A DNA stretch of 64,000 nucleotides, from NCBI GenBank assembly GCA_965153355.1, contig OZ231128.1, positions 21,452,001 through 21,516,000 on the forward strand, written 5' to 3'. The notes under the pieces are model-generated. The model worked only from the letters and a program-made list of their open reading frames with translations, did not search any database and was not told the DNA's origin. Position numbers and translations under genes: made by a program. The DNA comes from Flaccisagitta enflata. Lineage: Eukaryota > Chaetognatha > Sagittoidea > Aphragmophora. Positions 1 through 11,755 of the stretch are shown in pieces (positions within the stretch are counted from its first letter, which is position 1; each line of letters starts with the position of its first letter).

Positions 1-69
1 TGTGCGATCCTTGGATGACTTGTTTTTCCTCCTTCTTTTTCTTCGTTTTCACCTTCTTCCTCTTCTTTT

Positions 70-742
70 GGGCAGCGGCCCCAAAGGGGCCGATGACCTT
101 ATGCTTTCACACATATGGGAAACTCTCTCCTTCTCCTTCTCCTCCTTCTTCTTCTCCTCCTTCTTCTTCTCCGTCCCCCCTGACTTCAAAGCCTGCTCAA
201 ATCCCAGCCTTAGGCCTTATATCCGAGCCTCAAGGCTTCATTCCCAGTGTCATGGCTCCAATCCCAGCCTTCAGGCTCCAATCTCAGCCTCCAGGCTCCA
301 ATCTCAGCCTCCAGGCTCCAATCCCAGCCTTGAGGCTCCAATCCCAGACTCAAGACTCCAATCCAAGACTCGAGGCTCCAATCCCAGCCTGGAGGCACCA
401 ATCCCCGCCTTGGGACTCCAATCCCAGCCTCAAGGCTTCAATCCCAGCCTCGAGGCTCCAATCCCTGCGCCCTAACTCCCATACCAGCTTCAGGGCTCCA
501 ATCCCAGCCTCAAGGCTCCAACCACAGCTCCGAGGCTCCAACCCCAACATCATGGCTCCAATTCCAACCTCATGGCTCCAATCCCTTCCTTGGTGCTAAA
601 ATCCAGCCTCAATACTCAAATTCTAGCCAAGCATAGGTCATCGGCTCCTTCGGGGCCGCTGCCCCTCTCACCTTCACATCTAACATTCACCAACTAAGGG
701 GCAACGGGTACCGCTGACCATCTGACGATTTTGCGACTATTC
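70..742 (+). repeat. TIR-minisatellite element, copy 1 (subtype B tail)
   Basis: Left end GGGCAGCGGCCCC at 70 and its reverse complement GGGGCCGCTGCCC ending at 664. Next to each end is a CATAGGTCATCGG-type segment in inverted order. The interior (about 195-600) is a degenerate tandem array of a ~20-bp unit of the form GCTCCAATCCCAGCCTCAAG. After the right end comes a tail shared with other copies: GGTACCGCTGACCATCT, then TTTTGCGACTATT. Open frames across it are repeat translations, not genes. Confidence 0.8.
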
Positions 743-775
743 TTTTTTTCCTTTTTTTTTCATTTTCATTTTCAT

Positions 776-1362
776 TTTCATTCCTCTTCTTCTTCTTCTT
801 CTTCTTCTTCTTCTTCTTCTTCTTCTTCTTCTTCTTCTTCTTCTTCTTCTTCTTCTTTTTCTTCTTTTTCTTTTTCTTTTTCTTTTTCTTCTTCCTCTTC
901 TTCTGTTTCTCCTTTTATTTTTCTAATTCGTTTTCTTTAATTTTTTCATTCTTCTTCTTCTTCTTCTTCTTCTTCTTCTTCTTCTTCTTCTTCTTCTTCT
1001 TCTTCTTCTTCTTCTCCTTCTTCTTCTTCTTCTTTTTATTCTTTTTCTTGTTCTTCTTCTCCTTCTTCTTTTTCTATTTATTCTTTTTCCTCTTCTTCTT
1101 CTTCTTCTCCTTCTTCTTCTCATCCTTTTCCTTCTTCTTCTCCTCCTCCTTCTTCTCCTTCTTCTTCTTCTTCTCCTTCTTCTCCTTCTTCTCCTTCCTC
1201 TTCTTCTTCTTCTTCTTCTTCTTCTTCTTCTTCTTCTTCTTCTTCTTCTTCTTCTTCTCCTTCTCCTTCTCCTTCTTCTTCTTCTTCTTCTTCTTCTTCT
1301 CCTCCTTCTCCTCCTTCTCCGTCTCCTTCTTCTTCTTCTCCTTCTTCTTCTTCTTCTTTCCC
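776..1362 (+). repeat. TTC/TCC microsatellite block
   Basis: Nearly 600 bp of TTC repeats interrupted by TTTTTC and TCC units. It begins about 6 nt inside the intron that follows the minus-strand exon at 1368-1615, so on that gene's strand it is a purine (GAA)n tract directly downstream of the splice donor. Confidence 0.95.
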
Positions 1363-1367
1363 CTCAC

Positions 1368-1615
1368 CTGCGCCCCTGTCGGCACCACAATGAACCACGT
1401 GTTCCTGGCGTTGACGATTCCGAGTCTGAAGCCGATTTTCAGGATTCTTTCCAATTGGGATTTTGTGACGCCGACGACGAGGAACTTGCGCACGTCGGCG
1501 TCACGCGCGATGCGCATCCCGCACTCCACTTGACCCCAGTCGCTCGTCGACGATGACGTTGAGGATGATGCAGAGGGGGAGACGGTGGAGGTTGAGGAGG
1601 AAGCGTTGTATGAAT
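1368..1615 (-). CDS. Exon of ionotropic glutamate receptor-like protein (amino-terminal domain)
   Basis: Minus-strand internal exon of 248 bp. Acceptor CCCTAAG is just above 1615 and donor CAG|GTGAGG just below 1368. Read from phase 1 it is open throughout and ends in phase 0. A Ser/Thr-rich start precedes DWGQVECGMRIARDADVRKF, then a segment with a Val/Leu-rich strand (FLVVGV), a helix (SQLERILKIGFRLGI) and a strand with aromatic Trp-Phe (NTWFIVVP). The strand-helix-strand order, ending in xxWFIVxP, resembles the periplasmic-binding-protein-like amino-terminal domain of ionotropic glutamate receptors, where a cleft lobe shows the same order. Its phase fits the exons at 5519-5593 and 6486-6560. 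The rest of the receptor (ligand-binding domain, channel) would lie left of the window. Splice sites and openness are seen; the family is inferred from a short stretch. Confidence 0.5.
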
Positions 1616-1643
1616 CTTAGGGCAAATGGTAATTGAACATATT

Positions 1644-1829
1644 AGTTGCGGACACGCAACTCTATAAAAGGCTTTGTCCGTCCGTCGCGTCGGTCTGTCG
1701 GTCCATAACGCACGAGTCGGAAAGTGGAAAAACGAGCGTTTTTGATGGTTTTTTTTTGGGGGGGGGGGGGCATTGGATGCCCCTGCCCACCCGTTCGCAA
1801 CGATATTGTGACCCCGTGTCACTTGTTTG
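1644..1829 (+). mobile_element. Covarying-hairpin element H1 (AGTTGCG subtype)
   Basis: Starts with the hairpin AGTTGCG-GACA-CGCAACT, then CTATAAAAGGC and a run of GTCCGTCGGTC-type tetramers. The right end has GCCCCTGCCCACCCGTTCGCAACGAT-like sequence, where CGCAAC repeats the 3' arm of the starting hairpin. It ends in GACCCCGTGTCACTTGTT. The same layout recurs at least ten times in the window. Confidence 0.75.
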
Positions 1830-2780
1830 TAGTTTTCAATAAACCAATGCAGCCTTCTACGTAATTGAAATAGAAACGAGACTTTTATTGTTTTCGGGAT
1901 ATTCACCATTCGATCTTTCTTTCTCTTTCGCTTTCCCCCCCCCCCCTCTTTGAAAGCTGCGGAACATAAATGACAATGACAATGACAATGACAATGACAA
2001 TGACAATGACACAGTTCCCTTACCAAGTTGTTTTCATTCACAAGCAGGCGTGCTTTTTCTTCTTTCCTTCCGAGTAGCATATATTTTAGTCTTGAATATT
2101 CCGATATTGTCTGTCATATTCTTGTCATAAAAGCTAGTTACAGTGAGCGGTAAAATAACGGTTCTTAAAAGATGTTAGCCAGTTGTTTCGAACCACGCAC
2201 TAACAAAAATCAGCCCAAACAAATATCCCCCCTTACCTGACTAACAAATTGTCACTGACATGATGATCATTGTCATGCAGAAGGAGTTTATAACCCTTCA
2301 AATCTCAAAAGCAATATGAATGGCTAATTTGCATATTGCTGTCGCAAGGTTTCTTTCGGTATCTATAAATACGTATCGTCCTCTCAGATATATCAACACC
2401 CAACTCTGTTGTGTGTTACATCTCCAAACAACCAAATAAAAATCCTTGACTTCTAAGATTATTTCAATTGCATCATGTTAAAGAACGTTGATGAAAATTG
2501 TTCTGAGTCTCAGCTTTTATCAAATATAGAGGTAGTGAAAACCAGTGGGCTGAAATGACCCTGCCCATAGCCCCTGCCCATTGAAAATACCATCTTATGA
2601 GGGCTATTGCCACTGCCTCTGCCTGAGATCCAATTGCTAACATGATCTCAATCACTCACCACCCCCTTACCCACTACTAAACCACCCCTTTCTTCTTCTA
2701 CAATATTGACCCTACTTAGATAGTTGTCAGTGCCGCTGCAACTGCCTCCACGGCCGCCTCTGCCTCTGCTATAACAACTC
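1830..2780. other. Intergenic/intronic stretch, possible solo LTR
   Basis: No supported exon. A (GACAAT)n hexamer tract lies at 1971-2011. A compact promoter-like set lies at 2327-2440 and is listed separately. Confidence 0.5.
2327..2440 (+). promoter_or_regulatory. Octamer + TATA + polyadenylation signal cluster
   Basis: ATTTGCAT (2327-2334), TATAAATA (2364-2371) and AATAAA (2435-2440) lie within 114 bp with spacing fit for a very short transcription unit. In an LTR this order marks U3, R and U5. I could not fix TG...CA ends or a target duplication, so solo LTR is only one reading; a chance cluster in AT-rich DNA is the other. Confidence 0.3.
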
Positions 2781-2879
2781 TGTCTACATGACCTCAATCT
2801 CCCGCCGCCGCCTCCTCCATTTGTTTTGTATCATGGGTATTTTCATTGTAGAGATTACTTTCAGCTTCTGCTATCTCCT

Positions 2880-3208
2880 TAACGCCGCCGCCGCCTCCTC
2901 CTCCTGCTGCTGCTGCTGCTGCTCCTCCTCTCCTCCTCCGCCGCCGCCGCCGCCTCCTCTCCTCCTCATCCTTCTCCGCCACCACCGCCGCCTCCTCCAC
3001 CTCTGTCACCTCCTCCTCCTCCACTACCGCCGCCGCCGCCGCCTCTTACCTCCTCCTCCTCCACTGCCGCCTCCTCTCCTCATTCCCTCATCCTCCTCCT
3101 CCTCTTCCCACTCTGCTGTCGCCGCCGCTGCCGCCAACTCCTCCTCCTCCTCTGCCGCCTCCGCCTCCTCCTCCTCCTACCCAACTGCCGCCGCCGCCGC
3201 CTCCTTTT
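2880..3208. repeat. CCG/CCT/CTG microsatellite block
   Basis: GC-rich trinucleotide mixture (GCCGCC, CTCCTC, CTGCTG). It is open in several frames on both strands because of its period of 3; there are no splice sites or domain signals. Confidence 0.9.
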
Positions 3209-3312
3209 AAAAAAAAAATCAAATTTTTATAAAATATCAAAAAAAGGGTCAAATTTAAAAGAAATCAAATAAAAGAAATAAAAAAAGGAAAAAGAAAAAG
3301 AAAATCTAAAAC

Positions 3313-3923
3313 AGGTCGCCCAAGGGCAATATGTGGTCAGCGATACCCGTTGCCCTGCTTTGCATGATTGTGATATAGAGTGAGAAGAAGCAGGGCAGCG
3401 GCCCCGAAGGGGACGAAGTCCTGTGGAACACAGGGGGACTTTCGTTCGTCATTCCGTCCGTCCGTCCGTTCCCCCAAGGCCCTCTTAGGCCTGAATTCTG
3501 CTAACTCAGGCCTGAAATCTGTCCTCTCAGGCCTGAAATCTGCCCGCTCAGGCCTTGAATCTGTGAGGGCAGATTTCAGACCTGAGAGGGCAGATTTCAG
3601 GCCTGAGAGGACAGATTTCAGGCCTGAGAGGGCAGATTTCAGGCCCGAGAGGGCAGATTCAAGGCCTGAGAGGGCAGATTTCAGGCCTAAGAGGATAGAT
3701 TTCAGGCCTGAGAGGGCAGATTTCAGGACTGAGAGGACAGATTTTGGGCCTGAGAGGGTAGATTTCAGGCCTGAGAGGGCAGATTCAAGGCCTGAGAGGG
3801 CAGATTTCCGGCCTAAGAGGCTAGATTTCAGGCCTGAGAAGGCCTGGGGGGACGAACGGACGAACGGACGGAATGACGAACGAAAGTCCCCCTGTGTTCC
3901 ACAGGACTTCGTCCCCTTCGGGG
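3313..3923 (-). repeat. TIR-minisatellite element, copy 2 (inverted)
   Basis: The tail is on the left here (GGTCAGCGATACCCGTTGCCC), then GGGCAGCGGCCCC at 3393. An inverted pair of about 75 bp follows: CGAAGTCCTGTGGAACACAG at 3413 onward, mirrored at about 3890-3913. Both sides carry (CGTC/GACG)n. The interior (3540-3840) is a ~21-bp array, GGCCTGAGAGGGCAGATTTC-like. The outermost right end stops at CTTCGGGG without GCTGCCC, so it is truncated. Confidence 0.75.
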
Positions 3924-3969
3924 TATTTGAAATGAATTAAAGAAATAATTGAAAAAAAATTCAAGGAGA

Positions 3970-3972
3970 GGA

Positions 3973-4004
<32 letters not shown>

Positions 4005-4240
4005 AGGAGGAGGAGGAGGAGGCGGCGGCGGCGGCGGCGGTGGAGGAGGAGGAGGAGGAGACGGCGGCGGCGGCGGCATCAATGGAGGAGGAGGAGGAGG
4101 CTATGGCGGAAAAGGAGGAGGCGGCGGCGGGGGAGGAGAAGGCGGCGGTGGTTGTGGGGGAGGAGGAGGAGGCGGCGGCCGCGGAGGAATGAGGAGGTGG
4201 TGGTGGTTGAGGAGGAGGAGGAGGCAGAGGTGGGAAAGAA
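3970..4240. repeat. GGC/GGA microsatellite block
   Basis: (GGC)n and (GGA)n alternate. Translations are poly-Gly or poly-Pro; no gene features. Confidence 0.95.
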
Positions 4241-4269
4241 TTTTTTTTCACTTTAATGGTGAGGAAGAT

Positions 4270-4810
4270 GTGTAGCAGCATGGGAGGGGGCAACAGAGCT
4301 GGTAAGGGCGGCAGTGGCGGGAGGGGGTTGATAACAGTGGAGGCGAAGGCGGCGGTGGCAGGTCCACTGTTATTTTTGAGTCAAATTTGAGACAGACCAC
4401 TGGGAGTCAATGGGTGCAAATATATGATATCAAACTTCACCATCGGTTGAGTGTCCAAAGCGAGAGTGAATCTTCTATACAACCTTCCGGATTACCTTCT
4501 GGGGGCATTTTTAGATGGCAGGGGGACTATCCTGCCCAGAAACTGTCGGCGCCGGGTAAAGACGAGAGTCTGGAGGAGTTGCAATAGTTTAGGGGGCTGA
4601 AGGGAATAAAGACGGTGAGGAAGTAAACCGGGATGGAAGTATTTGCTATGAACAATATTCCCAATTGTTTCCTTTTCTCTATCTTCTTCATTTTCTTCTC
4701 CTCTTCCTTTTCTCCTTCTTCCTCTTCTTTCTGTTCTTGTTCTTTTTCTTCTGATATCTTTTGAGAGGAGCCCGTATCATTCCGAGTAGCGGCGCTACCC
4801 GCTACTCCAT
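4270..4810. other. Unassigned stretch
   Basis: No supported gene. A 66-codon open frame around 4387-4587 lacks recognisable domains or neighbours. A pyrimidine-rich TTC/CTT tract lies at about 4670-4760. Confidence 0.4.
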
Positions 4811-5463
4811 AAATAGTCGCAAAAGCGTTAGATGGTCAGCGGTACCCGTTGCCCCTATGTGAGTGTATGTTGGTGTGAGGTGGTTAGAGGGGCAGCGGCC
4901 CCGAAGGGGCCGATGACCTATGCTGTTTTGGTTTTAGCCTTAAGGATGGAATTAGGGCCTGGAGGCTGGAATTGGGGCCTGGAGGCTGGAATTGGGGCCT
5001 TGAGGCTTGGATTAGGGCCTTGAGGCTGGGATTTGAGCTTCGAGGCTGAGATTTCAGCTTCAAGGCTGAGATTTCAGCTTCGAGGCTGGGATTTGAGCTT
5101 TGACGTTGGATTTTGAGCTTCGGGGCAGGGATTTGAGCTTGGAAGCTGGTATTTGAACTTAGAGGCTAGGATTTGAGCTTCAAGGCTGGGATTTGTGCCT
5201 TGAGACTGGGATTTGAGCCTAAGGGCTGGGATTTGAGCCTCGAGGCTGGGATTTTAGCCTGGAGACTGAGATATGAGCCTCAAGGCTGGGATTTGAGCTT
5301 CGAAGCGGGGATTTGAGCCTGGAAGCTAGGATTTGGGTCTCGAGACTAGGATTTGGGCCTTGAGGGGGGGGGACGGAGAAGAAGAAGAAGAAGAAGGAGA
5401 AGAAGGAGAAATTTCCCCTATGTGTGAAAGCATAGGTCATCGGCCCCTTCGGGGCCGCTGCCC
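4811..5463 (-). repeat. TIR-minisatellite element, copy 3 (subtype B)
   Basis: Left tail AATAGTCGCAAAAGCG...GGTCAGCGGTACCC (reverse complement of the copy 1 tail), then GGGCAGCGGCCCC at 4890. The interior (4935-5360) is a GGCTGGGATTTGAGCTTCGA-like ~20-bp array. It ends GGGGCCGCTGCCC at 5463. Internal CATAGGTCATCGG repeats are inverted. Confidence 0.8.
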
Positions 5464-5518
5464 AAAAGCACGCCTGCTCACAAGTGCTGTTGTACCAGCA
5501 TAGTTCTTTTGTACTCAC

Positions 5519-5593
5519 CATCCTCAATTTTAGAAACGGTGACTTCGTAATCCGACTTTTCTTCGAAGGAGATTGATGTAATTGGCTCTGGAT
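5519..5593 (-). CDS. Receptor-like exon (downstream copy of duplicated exon)
   Basis: A 75-bp minus-strand exon. The acceptor has a long pyrimidine tract (CTTTTTCTTTTTCCAG|AT) and the donor is GATG|GTGAGT. Phase 1 in and phase 1 out, encoding DPEPITSISFEEKSDYEV followed by TVSKIEDG. The donor phase matches the acceptor of the exon at 1368-1615, so both probably belong to one gene. In iGluR amino-terminal domains a segment with the pattern xVTLxKID follows a helix at about this place; that match is weak. No signal peptide or membrane segment is visible in so short an exon. Confidence 0.5.
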
Positions 5594-5727
5594 CTGGAAA
5601 AAGAAAAAGAGATATATCAACATTGACTGCTGGCAACGGCAGCAACAACAACAGCAGCAACAACAACAACAACCACAACAACAACAACGACAACAACAAC
5701 AACAATAACAATAACAACAAAAACAAT

Positions 5728-6013
<286 letters not shown>

Positions 6014-6035
6014 TCTACAACAAGAACCACGACAA

Positions 6036-6109
<74 letters not shown>

Positions 6110-6166
6110 CAACAACAACAACAACAACAGCAACAACAACATCTACAACAAGAAGAACCACGACCA

Positions 6167-6286
<120 letters not shown>

Positions 6287-6485
6287 CTGCAGCAACAGCA
6301 GCATCAAGGCAGTTACTGCAGTAACAACAACGGAATTGACAAAGTTCCAAAAAAACGACAACAACCCCAACAACAAGAAGGACTGCAATAACACTTGTCA
6401 TCATAAAGAGTGATGGTGATGACAACCACGATAACTATGCCTGCTCACAAGTGCTGTTGTACCAGCATAGTTCTTTTGTACTCAC

Positions 6486-6560
6486 CATCCTCAATTTTAG
6501 AAACGGTGACTTCGTAATCCGACTTTTCTTCGAAGGAGATTGATGTAATTGGCTCTGGAT
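6486..6560 (-). CDS. Receptor-like exon (upstream copy of duplicated exon)
   Basis: As far as I can see by eye it is identical, with both splice sites, to the exon 967 bp to the left. With both copies intact and phase 1-1, the transcript could contain the 25-residue unit twice or choose one of the two. Nothing marks either copy as dead. Confidence 0.5.
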
Positions 6561-6694
6561 CTGGAAAAAGAAAAAGAGATATATCAACATTGACTGCTGG
6601 CAACGGCAGCAACAACAACAGCAGCAACAACAACAACAACCACAACAACAACAACGACAACAACAACAACAATAACAATAACAACAAAAACAAT

Positions 6695-6766
<72 letters not shown>

Positions 6767-6774
6767 AACAATAA

Positions 6775-6885
<111 letters not shown>

Positions 6886-6888
6886 ACC

Positions 6889-6971
<83 letters not shown>

Positions 6972-7001
6972 CCATATCTACAACAAGAAGAACCACGACA
7001 A

Positions 7002-7077
<76 letters not shown>

Positions 7078-7136
7078 TACAACAACAACAACAACTACAG
7101 CAACAACAACATCTACAACAAGAAGAACCACGACAA

Positions 7137-7253
<117 letters not shown>

Positions 7254-7440
7254 CTGCAGCAACAGCAGCATCAAGGCAGTTACTGCAGTAACAACAACGG
7301 AATTGACAAAGTTCCAAAAAAACGACAACAACCCCAACAACAAGAAGGACTGCAATAACACTTGTCATCATAAAGAGTGATGGTGATGACAACCACGATA
7401 ACTATGCCGGGGACAACGAGTCAACGACAACGACAACGAT

Positions 7441-7712
7441 CGGAATAAAGATCAAGAAGAGGAAGATAAAGAAGAAAAAGAAAAAAGAAAAGTGAAAGAA
7501 AAAGAAAAAGAAAAAGAAAAAGGAAAAAGGGAGGAAAAGGAAAAGGAAAAAAGAAAAAGGAAAAGGGAAAGGAAGAGGGAAAAGAAAAAGAAAAGGAAAA
7601 AGAAAAAGAAAAAGAAAAAGAAAAAGGAAGAGGAAAAAGAAAAATAACAAGAACAAGAACAAGAACAAGAACAAGAACGAGAATAAGAACAAGAACAAGA
7701 ACAAGAAGAACA
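7441..7712. repeat. AAAAAG/GGAAAA hexamer block
   Basis: A-rich purine repeats (AAAAAG, AGGAAAA, AAGAAC). No coding signal. Confidence 0.9.
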
Positions 7713-7907
7713 TTTGTGCGTGATTGCGCCGCTTCGCCTATTTTAACGACCGTGAATTTAAATCCAAAACAGCTTTTCCCTTACAAAAGAGAAAAATTGG
7801 ATACAATAAAAAAGACCGATAAAAATCACACTCAGATTGTGAAATTAACAAATGTGTGTGACTGGAAATGGGATATTGTGTGGGCGTGAGTTTGATTATT
7901 TGTGTGA

Positions 7908-7908
7908 T

Positions 7909-7998
<90 letters not shown>

Positions 7999-8095
7999 TG
8001 TGTGCGTGTGTGTGTGTGTGTGCGTGTGTGTGTATGTGTGTTTATGCGTGTGCGTTTGTGTCTGTGCGAGTGTGTGTGTATGTGTGTGCGTGTTT
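7908..8095. repeat. (GT)n microsatellite
   Basis: Roughly 90 bp of pure GT, then degenerate GTGTGC/GTGTAT units. Open frames on both strands are dinucleotide translations. Confidence 0.95.
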
Positions 8096-8099
8096 GTTT

Positions 8100-9098
8100 T
8101 AGTGTTATATTGGAGATTTTTTGTTAGTCTGCCAAAAAAAGTTGAAAAAAGAGTGCACACAGAATGCCCATCAAACAATGCGCGAGGTGGCATACATAAA
8201 AATGCAGATGAGTCACTAGTCAGTCAGGGGTTCTCTCGCCTAATTTGCATGTCTTCTTTTTTTTCTACTTATTTCTTGTTTTCTCTCCTTCAAGTTTGAA
8301 CTCGAAGTCGAAGAAAGTCGAAGTCGGCATTCAAATTACTCTTTTAAGCTCAGAAACTTGGGAGGGGACACTATGGGCCAAATATTGATGTTATGTTCCA
8401 CAACCTCATAGTATTTGTTAAGTTTCTGTGAAACTTCATTGATTTTTATTTTTGTGATACCTAACACAGGATGTTCCAAATAAATTGTGCCTTATACAGA
8501 AGCTGTCTTAGTGTTCATGTATAAATAACTAGAAAAAATGAAATGGGACAGGATGTTCTATGCCCTATTGGCGAGCATGCCTTATGAGCGGGTGCTCTAT
8601 AGTGGAGCTCCACTGTATCTCATTTTTTGTAACAAGTTGTTGCAGGCGTGTATAAAAAAAGCTGAGTATTCCCCTCCCCCCCGTGAGAAGAGGGGAATAA
8701 AATCAAAGCGTTTGGGGATGGGGGAAAAATCAAAGGCTAGAAAAGAAGAAAAAAGATGATTTTTGAAGAGTTAACAAAAAGGTGATATTTGATTACTGCA
8801 ACACAATTCAATGCTATCTTGACTCAAATCCCTTTTTTTTTTGCCACCGTTATGGCAAATATTTTGACACAAAAACGTCCCCAAAGCTGTGAAAATTGTG
8901 CACCATGAGGTCATGCTACAGTTTCACAGTTTTGAATCTCCTATTGATTTCTGCCATTATTATTGTGGCTGTTGATGTCAATTTCATTATCTTTAATGTC
9001 ATCGATGTTGTCTTCGTTAGTCCGTTATCCTCGTTGTCACTTCCCCCACCTCGCTCTTGTTGTCCTTTCTTGGCAAGAAAGGCAGAAAAAGGACAGTA
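8100..9098. other. Unassigned stretch
   Basis: No supported exon or RNA gene. A 73-codon frame (8538-8759) has no recognisable feature and ends in Lys/Glu-rich low complexity. Confidence 0.4.
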
Positions 9099-9487
9099 AG
9101 ACAAGTGGACGGTTGGAGGCTGGTTGAGCCTGAGTTGAGGCGATCCACACAAGAGACAAGAGACAAGAGACAAGAGACAAGAGGCAAGAGACAAGAGACA
9201 AGAGACAAGAGACAAGAGACAAGAGACAAGAGACATTAAGACAAGTGGACGGTTGGAGGCTGGTTGAGCCTGAGTTGAGGCGATCCACACAAGAGACAAG
9301 AGACAAGAGACAAGAGACAAGAGACAATAAGACAAGTGGACGGTTGGAGGCTGGTTGAGCCTGAGTTGAGGCGATCCACAAAAGAGACAAGAGACAACAG
9401 ACAAGAGACAAGAGACAAGAGACAAGAGACAAGAGACAAGTGGACGGTTGGAGGCTGGTTGAGCCTGAGTTGAGGCGATCCACACAA
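9099..9487. repeat. Composite satellite: 51-bp unit alternating with (AAGAGAC)n
   Basis: Four near-identical copies of a ~51-bp unit (starting GACAAGTGGACGGTTGGAGG, ending GAGGCGATCCACA) at about 9100, 9240, 9332 and 9436. They are separated by 5-12 copies of the heptamer AAGAGAC. Confidence 0.9.
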
Positions 9488-10268
9488 GAGGGAGTAAATC
9501 AAGTGGCAAAAAAAGGGAGAGAATAAAAAAAGTGATTGTGACTCCATAGAACGGCCATTTGGCCCATCCATCACTGCAAAGACTTGACCCCGAGAAAAAA
9601 AAGAAAGAGGGCAGTTAATTCGCCACATTAAACCAATTGGTATTGAATGTATTTTGAAGAGGATAAGAAGAGAGATCCTTTGTCTAGAGCAAGCGCGCAT
9701 TTACACCAAATTTACACATCCTGTTGGATATACAGACAACCAACACACGATTGTAAAGACAAACTCATAGAGGTAAATAACATCACAAACATTTTTGAAA
9801 GGTTTGTCTTTCAGTACCACGCGTATAGAAAAAAGACGCACCTTTCTGTTCATCTTTCAATCTAGACCAATCCCAGGTCTGTAACTCAAACGGTATAGGA
9901 ACTAGAGCCTTCCAAAGAGAAGCTCTAAAAGTCTAATATGCTGAAATGCACTTTTTACATAGGAATTGTGAAAATGAAAATGCAAAGTTTACATTCAAAT
10001 TAATGCCATTTCTAAACGAAAAAAGATAGAAATACCAGATTGGAACCAAATGAAAGTATTTTCAAAAGACTTTCCAAAGGTTTAAAATTTCTATAGGTTT
10101 TTTTGAAATTTGTTTTCACACTGAGCAATTCAAAAGTGCGTCTTTTTTTATTGATAAACGTGGTACTTAGACTTTTTACCCTCTCTCCAAGCAAAAAGGT
10201 AATTTTTGGAGATTCAATCAGTTCACTATATTTATGTTGGGAGCAAGAGGGTTGTTAAAAGGGTAAGA
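9488..10268. other. Unassigned stretch with a degenerate inverted repeat
   Basis: About 9800-9850 (CAGTACCACGCGTAT...AGACGCACCTTTCTG) is mirrored at about 10130-10170 (AAAAGTGCGTCTTTTT...AACGTGGTACT). This suggests an old palindromic MITE centred near 9990. No gene. Confidence 0.5.
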
Positions 10269-10490
10269 ACAAGTTTTGCGGGGTCACAATATTGTTGCGT
10301 ACGGGTGGGCAGGGGCATCCAACCCCCATCCACACCCCACTCTCATACACAGAAAGCATCTAAAATGCTCATTTTCCCACTTTTCGACTAGTGTCCACGG
10401 ACCAACAGACCAACGGATGGATGGACCGACGGACAGACCGACGGACCAACGGACAGACAAAGCATCTTATAGAGTTGCGTGTCCGCACCT
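10269..10490 (-). mobile_element. Covarying-hairpin element H2 (inverted)
   Basis: Reads in reverse. AACAAGTTTTGCGGGGTCAC and TTGCGTACGGGTGGGCAGGGG at the left, (ACGGACC)n in the middle, then GCATCTTATAGAGTTGCGTGTCCGCACCT at the right. One arm of the terminal stem has mutated (GCACC for GCAAC). Confidence 0.7.
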
Positions 10491-10649
10491 AAAACCGTTG
10501 CCTTTAGTTTCATTCTGTTGTCCATTGTGTGGATGAGGAAGACGTGGAAGAAGAAGGCCAGAAATTTGATGAGGAGGAAAGTGAAGTGAAGGGAGAGGAG
10601 CATGACTGCTAGAATGGGCCATTATCGTAATCTCATTTTGAAGGTAAAG

Positions 10650-11755
10650 TTAGAGGAAAGAAAAAGAAGACAAACAGAAGACAAAACGTGGAGAGGGAGA
10701 GGGCAAGAAGAAGAAGAAGAAGAAGACTAGAAGAATGCTTCTGAGAAGAAGAAGAAGTAGGAAGAAGAAGAGGAAGATTAGAGGAATGCTTCTAAGACAT
10801 GAGACAACTTTGTAGGCGTGGAAATCCAAATAAACACGGGCTAGGAAGAAAATGGAGAACAGGAAAAGGAGGGAGAGAGGAGGATATGAAGAAGCTGAAG
10901 TAGCAGCTAAAGGAGAAATAAAGAGGAGGTGAAGAAGAAGAAGAAGAAGAAGAAGAAGAAGAAGAAGAAGAAGAAGAAGAAGAAGAAGAAGAAGAAGAAG
11001 AAGAAGAAGAAGAAGAAAAAAAAAGAGAAGAAGAGGAAGAAGAAGAGGAAGAAGAGGAAGAGGAAAATGATGAAAAAGAAGAAGAGGAAGATGAAGGAGA
11101 AAAGGAAATAGAAGAAGAGAAGAAGAAGAAGAAGAAGAAGAAGAAGAAGAAGAAGAAGAAGAAGAAGAAGAAGAAGAAGAAGAAGAAGAAGAAGACAAGA
11201 AGAATGCTTCTAAGAAGAAGAAGAAGTAGGAAGAAGAAGAGGAAGATTAGAGGAATGCTTCTAAGACATGAGACAACTTTGTAGGCGTGGAAATCCAGAT
11301 AAACACGGGCTAGGAAGAAAATGGAGAACAGGAAAAGGAGGGAGAGAGGAGGATATGAAGAAGCTGAAGTAGCAGCTAAAGGAGAAATAAGGAGGAGGTG
11401 AAAGAGAAGAAGAAGAAGAAGAAGAAGAAGAAGAAGAAGAAGAAGAAGAAGAAGAAGAAGAAGAAGAAGAAGAAGAAGAAGAAGAAGGTGATGAAAGAGA
11501 AGAAAAAGAAAAAGAAAAAAGAGAAGAAGAGGAAGATAAGAGGAAGAAGAGGAAAATGATGAAAAAGAAGAAGAGGAAGATGAAGGAGAAAAGGAAATAG
11601 AAGAAGAGGGAAGAAGAAGAAGAAGAAGAAGAAGAAGAAGAAGAAGAAGAAGAAGAAGAAGAAGGAGAAGGAGGAGCAGAAGGATAAGAAGAAGAAAAAG
11701 AAAAAGTAGAAAAAAAAAAGGGGATAATGAAAAAGAAACCGAAGGGGAATGTTGA
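10650..11755. repeat. GAA microsatellite block with a 469-bp tandem duplication
   Basis: A unique segment of about 190 bp (AAGAATGCTTCTAAGA... through ...GCAGCTAAAGGAGAAATA) occurs at about 10731-10922 and again at about 11203-11396. Each copy is followed by a long (GAA)n tract. Poly-Glu, poly-Lys and poly-Ser frames are artefacts of the repeat. Confidence 0.9.

Noticed and set aside
731-1533. Long poly-Ser/Phe, poly-Arg and poly-Glu frames
   Set aside because: Period-3 translations of TTC repeats on both strands; only 1368-1615 on the minus strand has splice sites and non-repetitive coding.
3380-3940. 186-codon frame with RPERADF repeats
   Set aside because: It is the minisatellite and inverted ends of a TIR element; the same kind of frame appears in other copies with unrelated repeats.
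9099-9487. CRISPR-like repeat and spacer pattern
   Set aside because: Spacers are themselves copies of one heptamer and the window is eukaryotic.
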